From an uncultured Prevotella sp. (lineage in GTDB: Bacteria; Bacteroidota; Bacteroidia; Bacteroidales; Bacteroidaceae), in NCBI GenBank assembly GCA_944319915.1, contig CALUEY010000004.1, positions 1-64,000 on the forward strand: a stretch of DNA of 64,000 nucleotides, written 5' to 3'. Positions 37,006 to 49,378 of the stretch are shown here, in pieces. The notes under the pieces were generated by a model. That model saw nothing but the letters and a program-made list of their open reading frames with translations. It had not been told where the DNA came from and did not search any database. The position numbers were made by a program, and so were the translations under genes. Position 1 is the stretch's first letter. Each line of letters begins with the position of its first letter.

Positions 37006-38269
37006 TCACCTTTATTATTTGGCTGATGTCGGTGGTGTAGTTGGGCGAGGCGTGCTCGCGCTTCATGCTCCAGCCGCGGCCCCACCCCTGCACGGCCACG
37101 CGCACGGTGCCTCGGCCGTTGCGGCTGTTTATGGCATCGATGGCGGCTGCGAGGCGGGCCTGGCGGCCGCGGTCAACGGGGTCGAAGAGGTTGGCCTGCA
37201 CGGCTGTGGCAGGGCAGGTGTTCCATGCTATTACGCCCGCCTTCTTGTAGTGGTGCTTGCCATCGCCTTCCCATTCGGCCCGCAGGGCTTGCACGGCGGC
37301 GGCCACAAGCTCCTGCTGGTCGGCTGTGGCCACGGCAAACGTAGCCGTGCGGTTGATGCAGTGGGGCGGCCGGTCGGTGCGGAAGCGGCTGGTGTAGGCA
37401 AACACTGTGAGCGCGGAGCAGCACGACCTTTGCTCACGCAGCTTGCGCGAGCAGGCGGCAGCGAACGATGCCACGGCCTCCTCCACCTGCCACCGCTGCG
37501 CCAGGCCGCCGTCGGCAAAGCTGCGGCTGGTGCAGATGCTCTTCTTTTGCGGCAGCTCGCTGATGTCAATGCAGCTCTCGCCGCGCAGTTCCCTCCACGT
37601 GCGCACCCCTGTGACGGTGAGCAGCCGGCGCACCCAGTCCTCGCTGAGCGAGGCGAAGTCGAGCGCGGTGTGCACGCCCCGGCTTTCGAGCCGCGCCGCG
37701 TGGCGCCGCCCTATGCCCCACACTTCGGCCACGGGCAGGCCCCGCAGGGCCTTGGCGCGCTTCTCCTCGCTGTCGATGAGGCACACCCCGCCGTAGCCCG
37801 GGTGGCGCTTGCCGTAGTGGGCGGCCACCTTTGCCAAAGTCTTTGTAGGGGCTATGCCGAGCGTCACGGGTATGCCAGTGCCGCGCAGGATGGTCTTTAC
37901 GATGGTTTTGCCGTAGTCGTGCAGGTTGGCGCCGGTGCCGAACCCGTCGAGGCTGATGAACGCCTCGTCGATGGAATACTGCGCCAGTTCCGGCGAGAAG
38001 CCGTTGAGGAGCATCATCACGCGGCGGCTCATGTCGCCGTAGAGGGCGTAGTTGGAGCTGAACACGGCCACCTTGTTGGCCTCTATCAGTGGCCTCACCT
38101 TGTATAAAGGAGCCCCCATGGCAATGCCCAGGGCCTTGGCCTCGTTGCTGCGGGCTATTACGCAGCCGTCGTTGTTAGAGAGCACCACTACGGGGCTGGC
38201 GCGCAGGGCGGGGTTGAACACCCGCTCGCACGAGCAGTAGAAGTTGTTGCAGTCTGCCAGTCCGAACAC
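36998..38269 (-). CDS. umuC: Y-family DNA polymerase V catalytic subunit
   Basis: A 423-residue translesion polymerase. It opens FGLADCNNFYCSCERVFNP with the first catalytic Asp, has YSIDEAFISLDG with the second acidic pair, KTLAKVAAHYGKRHPG, and a helix-hairpin-helix at EVWGIGRRHAARLESRGV, then the little-finger domain. It starts with GTG at 38269, eight bases after AGGAGG, a stronger Shine-Dalgarno than most genes here; the stop of umuD overlaps that region. It copies across damaged DNA with low fidelity, with UmuD'. Confidence 0.94.
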   Translation of the reverse strand: MFGLADCNNFYCSCERVFNPALRASPVVVLSNNDGCVIARSNEAKALGIAMGAPLYKVRPLIEANKVAVFSSNYALYGDMSRRVMMLLNGFSPELAQYSIDEAFISLDGFGTGANLHDYGKTIVKTILRGTGIPVTLGIAPTKTLAKVAAHYGKRHPGYGGVCLIDSEEKRAKALRGLPVAEVWGIGRRHAARLESRGVHTALDFASLSEDWVRRLLTVTGVRTWRELRGESCIDISELPQKKSICTSRSFADGGLAQRWQVEEAVASFAAACSRKLREQRSCCSALTVFAYTSRFRTDRPPHCINRTATFAVATADQQELVAAAVQALRAEWEGDGKHHYKKAGVIAWNTCPATAVQANLFDPVDRGRQARLAAAIDAINSRNGRGTVRVAVQGWGRGWSMKREHASPNYTTDISQIIKVRA

Positions 38270-38272
38270 GCC

Positions 38273-38710
38273 TTACCTCCTCAGCTGCCGCTTGATGTTG
38301 TAGGTAAGCACTCCCCACACTATGAACTCGTTCTCCTCGGTCACCTTTATGGGCTTGTAGCTCTCGTTGGCGGGCATGAGCCAGAGGCAGGCGGCTTCCT
38401 TGTCGAGCCTCACGCGCTTCAGCGTGAACTCGCCGTCGATGAAGGCCACCACGATGTCGCCGTCCATCGGCTCTATGGACTTGTCTATCACGAGCAGGTC
38501 GCCGTCGTCGATGCCGCAGCCCACCATCGAGTCGCCCACGGCCCGTGCGTAGAAAGTGGTGGCCGGGTGGCGCACCAGCTCGTGGTTGAGGTCGATGCTC
38601 TCGCCCATGTAGTCTTGCGCGGGTGAGGGGAATCCGGCCCTTATGCCCTTGTCGGCGAAGGCCAGGCGCAACTGGCTGCTGAGGTCGGCGGAATACATTA
38701 TCAGCTTCAT
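38273..38710 (-). CDS. umuD: UmuD-like S24 self-cleaving protein
   Basis: 145 residues. FPSPAQDYMGESIDLNHELVRHPATTFYARAVGDSM contains the cleavage region and the Ser nucleophile in GDSM; the Lys general base is in TLKRVRLDKEA. This is the LexA/UmuD serine-lysine peptidase fold without a DNA-binding domain, so UmuD rather than LexA. RecA-stimulated cleavage would produce UmuD' for polymerase V. The open frame extends far upstream, but ATG at 38710 gives the normal family length. It is immediately downstream of the B3/B4 gene (stop at 38716) and directly upstream of umuC. Confidence 0.93.
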   Translation of the reverse strand: MKLIMYSADLSSQLRLAFADKGIRAGFPSPAQDYMGESIDLNHELVRHPATTFYARAVGDSMVGCGIDDGDLLVIDKSIEPMDGDIVVAFIDGEFTLKRVRLDKEAACLWLMPANESYKPIKVTEENEFIVWGVLTYNIKRQLRR

Positions 38711-38715
38711 GGCCG

Positions 38716-39381
38716 TTAGGGATATAGGGTGACGGTGCCGCCATCGCTTTGTGCGTAGCGGCGCAGAAGGTCTTGCAGGTAGGCCGCGCACGACTCCACG
38801 CCGGTGCGGTTGCCGTCGTAGCCGTTGACGAGGAAGAGCACGTGGGTGGTGCCCATGTCCATCTTTGTGCGCTCGTTGTCGCTCGTGGGTGTGCCTATGC
38901 CGCCTGTTGAGTCGCGGTAAACGGGCAGCCCGGCTATGTTGAGCTGGCCACGGCCTATGCCCTCGTAAGGCTCGCCCTCGCGCCCAATGCCGAGCGTTAG
39001 GGTGGTGCCGCTTATCTTGTCGGCATCGAACCCGCCTATGCTGTAGCCGTAGGCCATGCTCGCCAGGTTTACAAGGTCGACGAGCGTGTCTATCCTGTAA
39101 AGCTGCTTGCCCTGCAGCACTCGGCGCACCAGTGCCTCGCCCGACGGGCGGTAGCGGCTCGGGTCCTTGCCGCAGGCGCGGTAGGCCCGGCGCGTGGCCT
39201 CTATGGCCGGCACCTGCTTCAGGCTCTCTGCCGTGAGCCTGCGCCTGCATTCCTCGCTGCGGGCTTCTATCTCTGCCCACAGTGCGTCGCAGCCGGTGCT
39301 GTTGGCAGCCGTGGCTTCCACTGCCGCGCCCACAAACCCGGGGCAAACGGCCTTTATCTCATCGGATACAAACACTTCCAT
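38716..39381 (-). CDS. B3/B4 (tRNA synthetase editing-like) domain protein
   Basis: About 221 residues covering one B3/B4 domain as found in the beta subunit of phenylalanyl-tRNA synthetase: AIEATRRAYRACGKDPSRYR and SGEALVRRVLQGKQLYRIDTLVDLVNLAS are characteristic. Stand-alone forms are common and may act in trans-editing of mischarged tRNA or in another role. ATG at 39381 was chosen; the longer frame to 39468 reads through the AT-rich direct repeats. It is first in a three-gene run with umuD and umuC, an unexpected partner for mutagenic repair. Confidence 0.85.
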   Translation of the reverse strand: MEVFVSDEIKAVCPGFVGAAVEATAANSTGCDALWAEIEARSEECRRRLTAESLKQVPAIEATRRAYRACGKDPSRYRPSGEALVRRVLQGKQLYRIDTLVDLVNLASMAYGYSIGGFDADKISGTTLTLGIGREGEPYEGIGRGQLNIAGLPVYRDSTGGIGTPTSDNERTKMDMGTTHVLFLVNGYDGNRTGVESCAAYLQDLLRRYAQSDGGTVTLYP

Positions 39382-39394
39382 AATTAAAGGAGTA

Positions 39395-42761
<3,367 letters not shown>

Positions 42762-42765
<4 letters not shown>

Positions 42766-43916
42766 TCCGCCTTAGGCTGCTCCTCATCCTGCTTTTGTGG
42801 CTTGGCCTCATGCCTTGCCTGGTCTTTGGCCTTGGGTATTGCGAAGCGGGTTTTGTCGCTGTCGTCGCGCTTTTCGTGGTAGAGCTTGGGCAGCGGGTTG
42901 GCCGTAGCCTCGTCATAAGCCTTGCGGTTGCGGTATATGTCGATGGCAGAGTATATTGCCTGGCGGAAAGAGCTGATGTCTGCCACGCCCTTGCCCGCTA
43001 TGTCGTAGGCGGTGCCGTGGTCGGGCGAGGTGCGCACTATGGGCAGTCCGGCGGTGTAGTTCACGCCTTCCTCCACGGCGAGAGCCTTGAATGGCGCGAG
43101 CCCTTGGTCGTGATACATGGCCAGTATGCCGTCGAACTTGCTGTAAGTTCCGCTTCCGAAGAAACCGTCGGCAGGGTAGGGGCCGAAGGCTTGTATGCCC
43201 TTAGCCTCAAGTTCGCTTATGGCCGGGATTATCGTTTCCTGTTCCTCGGTGCCTATCAGCCCCTCGTCGCCGGCGTGTGGGTTCAGCGCCAGCACGGCGA
43301 TGCGCGGGTTGGATATGCGGAAGTCGCGCTTGAGGCTCTTGTGGAATATGGTGGCTTTTTCCACTATGGCCTCCTTCGTTATGCTTGCTGCCACGTCTTT
43401 CAGTGGCAGGTGAGTGGTTACGAGAGCCACCCTCATGCCGCCGTTCATAAGTATCATGAGTGCCTTGTTGCCTTCGCCCACACAGTCTTCTATGTATTCA
43501 GTGTGGCCGCAGAACTTAAACAACTTGCTCTGTATGTTCTTCTTGTTGATTGGAGCCGTCACGAGCACGTCATACAGGTCGGCCCTGTAGTCTGTCATGG
43601 CCCGGTCGAGAGCCTTGAGGGCTGCTTCGCCTGCCTCCTTCGATGGCTGGCCCACTTCCACCTTCACTTCCTCCTCAAACGTGGTGAGCAGGTTGAGCCT
43701 GCCTTCGCGCGCTTCTTCAGCCTTGTTGATTATGCTGAAGTTGGTTTGCAGGTTGAGCATCTTGCGGTAGTATGCCGCCACTTTCGGGGTGCCATATATG
43801 ATAGGTGTGCATATCTCGAGCATCCCGGGTTCCTCGAATGTTTTCAGTATCACCTCGTAGCCGATGCCGTTGGTGTCGCCGTGCGTGATGGCGACGCGTA
43901 TAAGTTTGTTGTCCAT
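42762..43916 (-). CDS. pdxA: 4-hydroxythreonine-4-phosphate dehydrogenase
   Basis: About 384 residues; NAD-dependent oxidation in pyridoxal-phosphate synthesis. It starts MDNKLIRVAITHGDTNGIGYEV at 43916, the normal family start; the frame runs upstream into the DUF4837 gene but without homology. Metal-binding residues are in FCGHTEYIED, ALNPHAGDEGLIG and AMYHDQGLAPFK; VVRTSPDHGTAYDIAGK (here IVRTSPDHG) is also present. The C-terminus has an extra charged tail of about 30 residues (AKDQARHEAKPQKQDEEQ), which overlaps the start of the next gene. Confidence 0.95.
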
Positions 43917-43939
43917 GTTTAAATGTTTTATTGTTGCCA

Positions 43940-44899
43940 TTATGGCCGCAGAGTTGCCAGTGCGGCCTCTAACTGTCTTGTAAGGTTGCGCTTGGGCTTT
44001 CCCGGGGCGTAGACGAAAGCCTCTGCCACCACCGTTTGCCCGTGCAGGCTGTCGCAGGCGGCGTGGCATACGAACGGGCCGCCCATTGCATCGCCGGCCA
44101 CCTCCCACAGCCCCCTCACCTCCGTCACGGTGTGGGCGCTTTGCCTTAGCGTAGTGTGGTAGAGCGTGGCTCCCGGTGCCGTCCGCATGAAAGCGCCCGG
44201 TTTCCCGCCAGGTATGTTGGCCTTCATCACGCTGTCGCGCATCCTGACCACTGTCTCGGGGCTGTTGTCAAGCCCGGGGTAGGTGTATGCGCAGATGTTC
44301 AGCATGGCCGCCGAGCCGTTGTCGGATAGCCATACGAAGCTGCGGCCTCGCTTCATGGCCCGCAGCCCTTCGGGTATGAGCATTTGCCAGCCCGTGGCCT
44401 TGGCCACAGCCTCTGCTCCCTCTTGGCTGCTGTGCCGCTTTAGGGCCGTGATGGCTGCGCGCGCCTCGAATCGGTTGATGAGCCTTGCCAGGGGCTTGGC
44501 CGTCTTGCCTATGTCCTTGGCCAGCGCGGCGGCTGTAGGGGTGGTTACGTAAACGGCCAGCTGCGGCCTTGCGTAGGCGTCGTGCTCATACTTTATGCTT
44601 GGCGCGTCACCGGTCTGTGCCACCACGATGCAGCGCGCGTAGCGCATGGGGCTTTTTAGTCCGGCGGACCTAACTTGGCTTACGCTGAATGCGTCCTCGG
44701 CCTGCGGCAGGCCGGGGATGGGCGTTTGCAGGGCATTGGTGAGCAGGCGGCGCAGCGTGTCGTTGTCGGTCACGAGCACCACCTCGTAAGGGTCGCCCCC
44801 ACTTTGCGGCTTCAGTGGCAGGCCGCCGTGGCAGGCCGCCAGTGAGCAGGCTGCCGCCATCCATGCCGCCATCCTCATGCCACGTGCCTTGGCCCTCAT
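43940..44899 (-). CDS. DUF4837 family lipoprotein
   Basis: Up to 319 residues; a start at 44878 (MRMAAWMAAACSLAACHG) would give a compact lipoprotein signal with lipobox SLAAC. The first frame codon at 44899 overlaps rlmN by four bases. The body contains YEVVLVTDNDTLRRLLTNAL and a late LWEVAGDAMGGPFVCHAA, as in DUF4837. The family is restricted to Bacteroidetes and its function is unknown. The gene order rlmN-DUF4837-pdxA is one that I recognise from other members of the phylum. Confidence 0.85.
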   Translation of the reverse strand: MRAKARGMRMAAWMAAACSLAACHGGLPLKPQSGGDPYEVVLVTDNDTLRRLLTNALQTPIPGLPQAEDAFSVSQVRSAGLKSPMRYARCIVVAQTGDAPSIKYEHDAYARPQLAVYVTTPTAAALAKDIGKTAKPLARLINRFEARAAITALKRHSSQEGAEAVAKATGWQMLIPEGLRAMKRGRSFVWLSDNGSAAMLNICAYTYPGLDNSPETVVRMRDSVMKANIPGGKPGAFMRTAPGATLYHTTLRQSAHTVTEVRGLWEVAGDAMGGPFVCHAACDSLHGQTVVAEAFVYAPGKPKRNLTRQLEAALATLRP

Positions 44900-45933
44900 T
44901 CGTCCTCCTTGGCCTTGCGCGCCGTTGAGAGCAGTCCGCAGGCGGCCAGAATGTCTTGCCCGCGGCTTGCCCTTATTGTGGTGAACACGCCGTGGGCGGT
45001 GAGATAGTCGCGCAGCTCTTCCATCTTAGCGTCGTCGGCCCCGTGTAGGTCCACGTTTGGTATCTGGTGGAAGCGTATCAGGTTCACGCGGCACTCCAGC
45101 CCTTTCAGCAGCTTTATGGTTTCGCGTGCGTGGAGCAGCGAGTCGTTCACTCCGCCGAACACTATGTATTCGAACGACACCCGCCTCTGTCCGCTGAAGT
45201 CGTATTGCTTGAGCAGCTCCACCACCTCCCTGATTCCCATCTGCCCCTCGGCCGGCATCAGCTGGCGGCGCTGGGCGGGTATGGGGGAGTGCAGGCTTAT
45301 GGCCACGTGGCACTGGCTCTCGTCGAGAAACCTTTTCAGCTTGTTCTTCACGCCCACGCTGCTCACAGTTATGCGCCTCGGGCTCCAGGCCCATCCGTAG
45401 TCGGCGGTGAGTATCTCGGTGGCCTTGAGCACGCTGTCGAGGTTGTCCATCGGTTCGCCCTGGCCCATGAACACTATGTTAGTGAGCCTGTCGCGCTCCG
45501 GCAGCGAGTACACCTGGTTCAGTATGTCGGCGGCGGTGAGGTTGCCCTCAAAGCCTTGCTTGCCCGTCTGGCAGAACAGGCAGCTCATCTTGCAGCCCAC
45601 CTGCGATGACACGCACAGCGTGGCCCGCTCGCCGTCGGGTATGAACACCGTCTCCACATACTTGCCCGAGGCCGTGGGGAAGAGGTACTTCACCGTTCCG
45701 TCCACCGACTCCATGCGTTCCGCCGGGGCCATCGCCCCAACGGTGCAGCATTCATCGAGCCTCGCCTGGTTGGCCTTCGATATGTTGGCCATGTCGCCTA
45801 TGCAGGCCACGTGCTTTCCGTAGAGCCATCCGGCCATCTGCTTGCCCACGAAGGCGGGCATGCCCAGCTCCTTTGCCGTGGCCGTAAGTTCGGCCAGCGT
45901 CATGCCCATCAGAACCTTCTTGTCGCTCTCCAT
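44896..45933 (-). CDS. rlmN: 23S rRNA (adenine-C2)-methyltransferase
   Basis: A 345-residue radical-SAM enzyme that methylates A2503 of 23S rRNA and A37 of some tRNAs. The cluster motif CxxxCxxC lies in GCKMSCLFCQTG. The methyl-carrying cysteine pair is expected at the C-terminal AACGLLST and in the SQVGC segment. NIVFMGQGEPMDNLD and RITVSSVGV are typical. The length is normal. Its 3' end overlaps the start of the DUF4837 gene by four bases, indicating an operon. The upstream 1.1 kb is repeat-rich. Confidence 0.96.
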   Translation of the reverse strand: MESDKKVLMGMTLAELTATAKELGMPAFVGKQMAGWLYGKHVACIGDMANISKANQARLDECCTVGAMAPAERMESVDGTVKYLFPTASGKYVETVFIPDGERATLCVSSQVGCKMSCLFCQTGKQGFEGNLTAADILNQVYSLPERDRLTNIVFMGQGEPMDNLDSVLKATEILTADYGWAWSPRRITVSSVGVKNKLKRFLDESQCHVAISLHSPIPAQRRQLMPAEGQMGIREVVELLKQYDFSGQRRVSFEYIVFGGVNDSLLHARETIKLLKGLECRVNLIRFHQIPNVDLHGADDAKMEELRDYLTAHGVFTTIRASRGQDILAACGLLSTARKAKEDE

Positions 45934-45982
45934 CTCGATTGTTGTGCTGTTATTATATAATTGATGTAAGGCATTGCCTTGT

Positions 45983-46115
45983 GTGGCGCAAGGAAAGACT
46001 CGCTTTCATTTTGCAGAGTGCCGCCAAACTTATGCAAAGTTTGTGCAAGCGAGTGCAAGGAAAGTCTTGCTTTCATTTTGCCGAGCACCGCCAAATTTAT
46101 GCAAAGGTAATGCAA
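45983..46115. repeat. Tandem duplication of a 66-bp repeat unit
   Basis: Two units, 45983-46048 and 46049-46115, each running GCAAGGAAAG(A/T)CT...CGCTTTCATTTTGC...CGCCAAA.TTATGCAAA...TGCAA. A related single unit lies at 58253-58328. It sits upstream of rlmN and may contain its promoter region. It is a dispersed repeat of a type that I have seen in other Bacteroidales intergenic DNA. Confidence 0.7.
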
Positions 46116-46232
46116 TGGAGACGAAAATCAAAATAATTAAGCGTTTTTTAATTAATGGGATACATTATGAAATCAGCCGCCGGGAAATACGGCTTTTTTC
46201 AGTAAACTGTAAAAAGGAACTGCGCCGCAAGA

Positions 46233-46412
46233 CTTAGAAGCTGTTTTGATTTTATCAAAATTGAATTTGTCTCAGTCGTTTAGAATGCCTTTTCGGTCAT
46301 ATTCGTCCGTTTGTTTCGTCACATGGCCCGCCATACTCCTTGCCAAACGGGCAAATATGCCTCGAAAATTCAGTTCAAACCGACAGTTGATAAAATCAAG
46401 ACAGCTTCTTGA
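46233..46412. repeat. MITE-like element or hairpin repeat
   Basis: Inverted arms of 26 bp (46233-46258 and 46387-46412) match at 22 positions, core AGAAGCTGTTTTGATTTTAT, around 128 bases. A single copy of the same core occurs at 219-239 next to the matching GAATATCCGC flank, as if this copy had an extra segment inserted. There is no coding capacity. Confidence 0.6.
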
Positions 46413-46529
46413 ATGAATATCCGCAAGCGCCCCTGCGCCCTGCCGCATCGGCTGAAGCACACAAGCGTTAACATTTTTATGTTAACGGCCACGGCAATGC
46501 TTGCCTCGGCTAATGTCTTGGCTTTCAGC

Positions 46530-46625
46530 ATATTGCTGAACGTGCCGTTTTGCGCTCCAATACAGGCCGTTTCGGCGTCTCAAACAACCCATGTTGCAGC
46601 CCCAAAGAGGCCGTTTGGTAAACCC
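46530..46625. repeat. 22-nt-unit intergenic array, site E (degenerate)
   Basis: CTGAACGTGCCGTTTTGCGC, CAGGCCGTTTCGGCG and AGAGGCCGTTTGG are recognisable units. No strong hairpin. It forms the right part of the composite repeat also found at 70-241. Confidence 0.6.
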
Positions 46626-46706
46626 GTCTTGGCTCAAGTTGAAAATTGGATGCAGGTGGCCGTTTTTTAGTTGCATATTTGCAAGTATGGGCTTGAATGC
46701 GGATGT

Positions 46707-46749
46707 TGACCCCGTTTAAACTTTTTCCGAAAAAGTTTAAACGGGGTCA
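46707..46749. repeat. 43-bp palindrome with 21-bp perfect arms
   Basis: Arms at 46707-46727 and 46729-46749 (outer end TGACCCCGTTTAAAC) are exact inverted copies with one central base. It lies about 93 bases upstream of the -7 element of the efflux operon. It could be a terminator, an operator or the target of a DNA-binding protein. Confidence 0.85.
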
Positions 46750-46841
46750 TACGTTGATTTATAGCGCAATGCATACGACATAAAAGTTAAAATAACCAAA
46801 AACATGGGCTGCGTAGAGTCACGTTTTATTTCTTTTTTTCC

Positions 46842-46849
46842 TAATTTTG
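46842..46849 (+). promoter_or_regulatory. -7 element of the efflux operon
   Basis: TAATTTTG matches the consensus; the first start codon, at 47015, is 166 bases away, so a long leader is expected. No clear -33 box. Confidence 0.55.
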
Positions 46850-47014
46850 CACCCGAAAACAAGAAATGGCATAGTTGAATGGAAGCTTATACAGTGCATT
46901 ACAAAAACAAAATCTGTTATTTCCACGCGTGGGGAGCAGGGATGCAGATTTAACCTTCCGTTTCCATTTCCATAGCTATATTCATTCAATAAACATAAAA
47001 TAATCAGTTGACTT

Positions 47015-48328
47015 ATGAGCAATAATAAAAGGCTCATAGGGCTGTTGCACATTGCAGTCCTATGCAGCCAGGGGTTGTGTGCCCAAACCAGACAAATGAG
47101 CATAGAGGAACTATTCCGCCTTGCCGACGAGCAGAGCAAAAGCATTCAAACGTACCGCACGGGGGCTGAAGCCGCCGAGGAAGCCCTTAAGGCGGCCAAG
47201 GCGCAAAGGCTTCCGGACGTGAATGTGTCTCTCTCCGCCAGTTACTGGGGCAACGGCAAGCTGTGGGACAGAGACTTTGGCAACGCCATGACGGTGGACA
47301 TGCCGCATTTCGGCAACAACTTCGCATTAGAAGCTCAGCAGGCCATTTATGCAGGCGGTGCGATAAGCAGCGGCATCAAGCAGGCAGAAGTGGGAAAGGC
47401 GCTGGCGGAACTTGACTTGCAGAAGAACGTGCAGGAAATACGCTTCCTGCTGGTAGGCCATTATCTGGATGTGTACAAACTGGACAACCAAATCCGGGTG
47501 TTGCAGAAGAACATGGAACTGACAGAGGAGGTCATTGCCAACATGAAGGCCCGCAGGGAGCAAGGCACGGTTCTCAAAAACGACATCACACGTTATGAAT
47601 TGCAAAGGGAGCAGCTGGACTTGCAGTTGTCAAGAGTGGAAGACGCGCGTAAAATCGCCAACCACCAGCTGGTTACCGCCTTGCATCTGCCCGAGGAAAC
47701 GGAAATAGCCCCAGACACCTCCTTGCTTGAGCGGCAGGTCCTTACCCTAACAGAGGATGATTGGCAGGATGTGGCCGTAACAAATAACATTCTCCTTAAA
47801 CAGGCGCAGGCCGCCATCCAGATGAATGAGCAAAAAGTAAGGCAGGAACGTTCCGAGCGCCTGCCTCATGTTTCCATTGTAGCCGCAGAGCATTTGGACG
47901 GCCCCATCACCATTGAAGTACCCGTGCTGGATAACAATTTCAATTATTGGTACATAGGGATTGGTGTAAGATATAACCTTTCCTCCTTGTTCAAGAACAA
48001 CACGAAGCTGAGGCAGGCAAGGCTGGATGTGCGTATGGCGCACGAACGCCATCAGTTGGCGCAGGAGCAAGTGGAAAATGCCGTGCAGGAAGGGTACGTG
48101 AACTTCCTGACCGCCTTTACCGACTTGCGTACACAGGAGAACAGCGTGAAGCTGGCGGACGAGAATTACGACGTCATCGTGAACCGCTATGAAAACGGGA
48201 TGGCGTTGCTGACCGACATGCTGGATGCCAGCAACATGAAGCTCACCGCCCACTTAGGGCTGGTGAATGCCCGCATCAACATACTGTACAACTACTATAA
48301 AATGAAATACATCACTCATACTTTATAA
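47015..48328 (+). CDS. TolC family outer-membrane efflux protein
   Basis: A 437-residue TolC-like protein with a signal sequence (LIGLLHIAVLCSQGLCAQ) and two duplicated helical/beta modules. Markers are LRQARLDVRMAHERHQLAQEQVENAVQEGY and NLSSLFKNN in the second half, and a periodic heptad pattern in 100-220. It should be the outer-membrane channel of a tripartite pump with the next two genes. Base composition is more A+T-rich than in flanking genes. The operon order tolC-emrA-emrB is common in Bacteroidetes. Confidence 0.92.
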   Translation: MSNNKRLIGLLHIAVLCSQGLCAQTRQMSIEELFRLADEQSKSIQTYRTGAEAAEEALKAAKAQRLPDVNVSLSASYWGNGKLWDRDFGNAMTVDMPHFGNNFALEAQQAIYAGGAISSGIKQAEVGKALAELDLQKNVQEIRFLLVGHYLDVYKLDNQIRVLQKNMELTEEVIANMKARREQGTVLKNDITRYELQREQLDLQLSRVEDARKIANHQLVTALHLPEETEIAPDTSLLERQVLTLTEDDWQDVAVTNNILLKQAQAAIQMNEQKVRQERSERLPHVSIVAAEHLDGPITIEVPVLDNNFNYWYIGIGVRYNLSSLFKNNTKLRQARLDVRMAHERHQLAQEQVENAVQEGYVNFLTAFTDLRTQENSVKLADENYDVIVNRYENGMALLTDMLDASNMKLTAHLGLVNARINILYNYYKMKYITHTL

Positions 48329-48342
48329 AACAGAATATCATT

Positions 48343-49377
48343 ATGGTTACAAGAAAGACAAAAAAGCTGGTTTACAATACGATTGTCATCGCATTGCTGG
48401 TTATCGCCATAGGCTACGTTTGCACGCGCTTTCTCCATTTGGGCAGCGTAGAATATACGGACAATGCGCAGGTAAAGCAACACATCACTCCCATCAACAC
48501 ACGTGTGCAAGGCTTTATCAAGAAAATATATTTCGAAGAATACAAGCCTATAAACAAAGGCGACACGCTGCTTGTGCTTGAAGATGCGGAGTTCAGATTG
48601 CGGCTGGCAAAAGCCGAGGCTGACTTGGCTAACGCATTGGCAGGGCAACAAGCCACCCATGCCGGGATAGCCACGACGAAAAACAACCTGGCCGTCAATG
48701 ATGCCGGCATCGAGGAAGTCCGCGTGCAGCGGGCCAATGCGGAGCGTGAGTTGCAACGGTACAAGAAGTTGCTGGAAGAGGATGCCGTCACCCGGCAGCA
48801 ATATGACAATGTAAAGACCGCATACGATGCCATCAACGCCCGGTATGAACAGGCACTCCGCATGAAGCATACCACTTCATTGACCAAAGAGGAGCAGACG
48901 CACCGGCTGGGGCAAAACGATGCTGCCGTGCGTTTGGCGCAAGCCGCCGTGGATTTGGCTCGACTGAACCTGTCGTATACGGCCATCGTCGCTACCTGCG
49001 ACGGCGTGACGGGGCGCAAGGCTATACACGAGGGGCAGCTGGTGCAGCCCGGACAGACAATGGTGGACATTGTGGACAACAGCGACCTTTGGGTCATTGC
49101 CAATTATCGTGAGACGCAACTTCCCAACATCAAGGAAGGAGCTGAGGTTGTCTTTACGGCAGATGCCGTTCCGGGCATCGTATATAAAGGAACAGTAGAA
49201 TCCATATCCGATGCCACTGGGGCTGCGTTCTCTTTGATTCCACAAGACAATGCCACCGGAAATTTCGTAAAAGTGGAGCAAAGGGTGCCCGTCCGCATCC
49301 GCTTGCAAGGCACCGATGCCGGCAAAGTGGGCCGATTGAGGGCAGGGTTCAATGTGGAATGCAAGGTGAAATACTGA
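48343..49377 (+). CDS. HlyD/EmrA-type membrane fusion protein
   Basis: A 344-residue periplasmic adaptor. One N-terminal membrane helix (IVIALLVIAIGYVC) is followed by VEYTDNAQVKQHITPINTRVQG, the biotinyl-lipoyl-like half characteristic of EmrA, then a long coiled-coil hairpin (about 80-190) and the second lipoyl half and barrel (ATCDGVTGRKAIHEGQLVQPGQTM). It should bridge the inner-membrane transporter and the TolC-like channel. It starts 14 bases after the TolC-like gene and ends two bases before the permease gene. Confidence 0.92.
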   Translation: MVTRKTKKLVYNTIVIALLVIAIGYVCTRFLHLGSVEYTDNAQVKQHITPINTRVQGFIKKIYFEEYKPINKGDTLLVLEDAEFRLRLAKAEADLANALAGQQATHAGIATTKNNLAVNDAGIEEVRVQRANAERELQRYKKLLEEDAVTRQQYDNVKTAYDAINARYEQALRMKHTTSLTKEEQTHRLGQNDAAVRLAQAAVDLARLNLSYTAIVATCDGVTGRKAIHEGQLVQPGQTMVDIVDNSDLWVIANYRETQLPNIKEGAEVVFTADAVPGIVYKGTVESISDATGAAFSLIPQDNATGNFVKVEQRVPVRIRLQGTDAGKVGRLRAGFNVECKVKY

Positions 49378-49378
49378 T

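Larger units (their letters stand above)
46116..47014. other. Gene-free, repeat-rich intergenic region
   Basis: Contains, in order, a MITE-like inverted repeat structure (46233-46412), a TTAAC dyad (46467-46487), a degenerate array (46530-46625), a 43-bp palindrome (46707-46749) and a -7 element (46842-46849). Open frames here are short and featureless; no gene is called. Confidence 0.7.

Noticed and set aside
38273-39346. 357-residue frame covering umuD
   Set aside because: The upstream two thirds is the antisense-like shifted frame of the B3/B4 gene; family length and the start at 38710 support a 145-residue UmuD.
46233-46412. Complete insertion sequence
   Set aside because: The inverted arms enclose only 128 bases with no transposase and no clear target-site duplication, so at most a MITE-like remnant.
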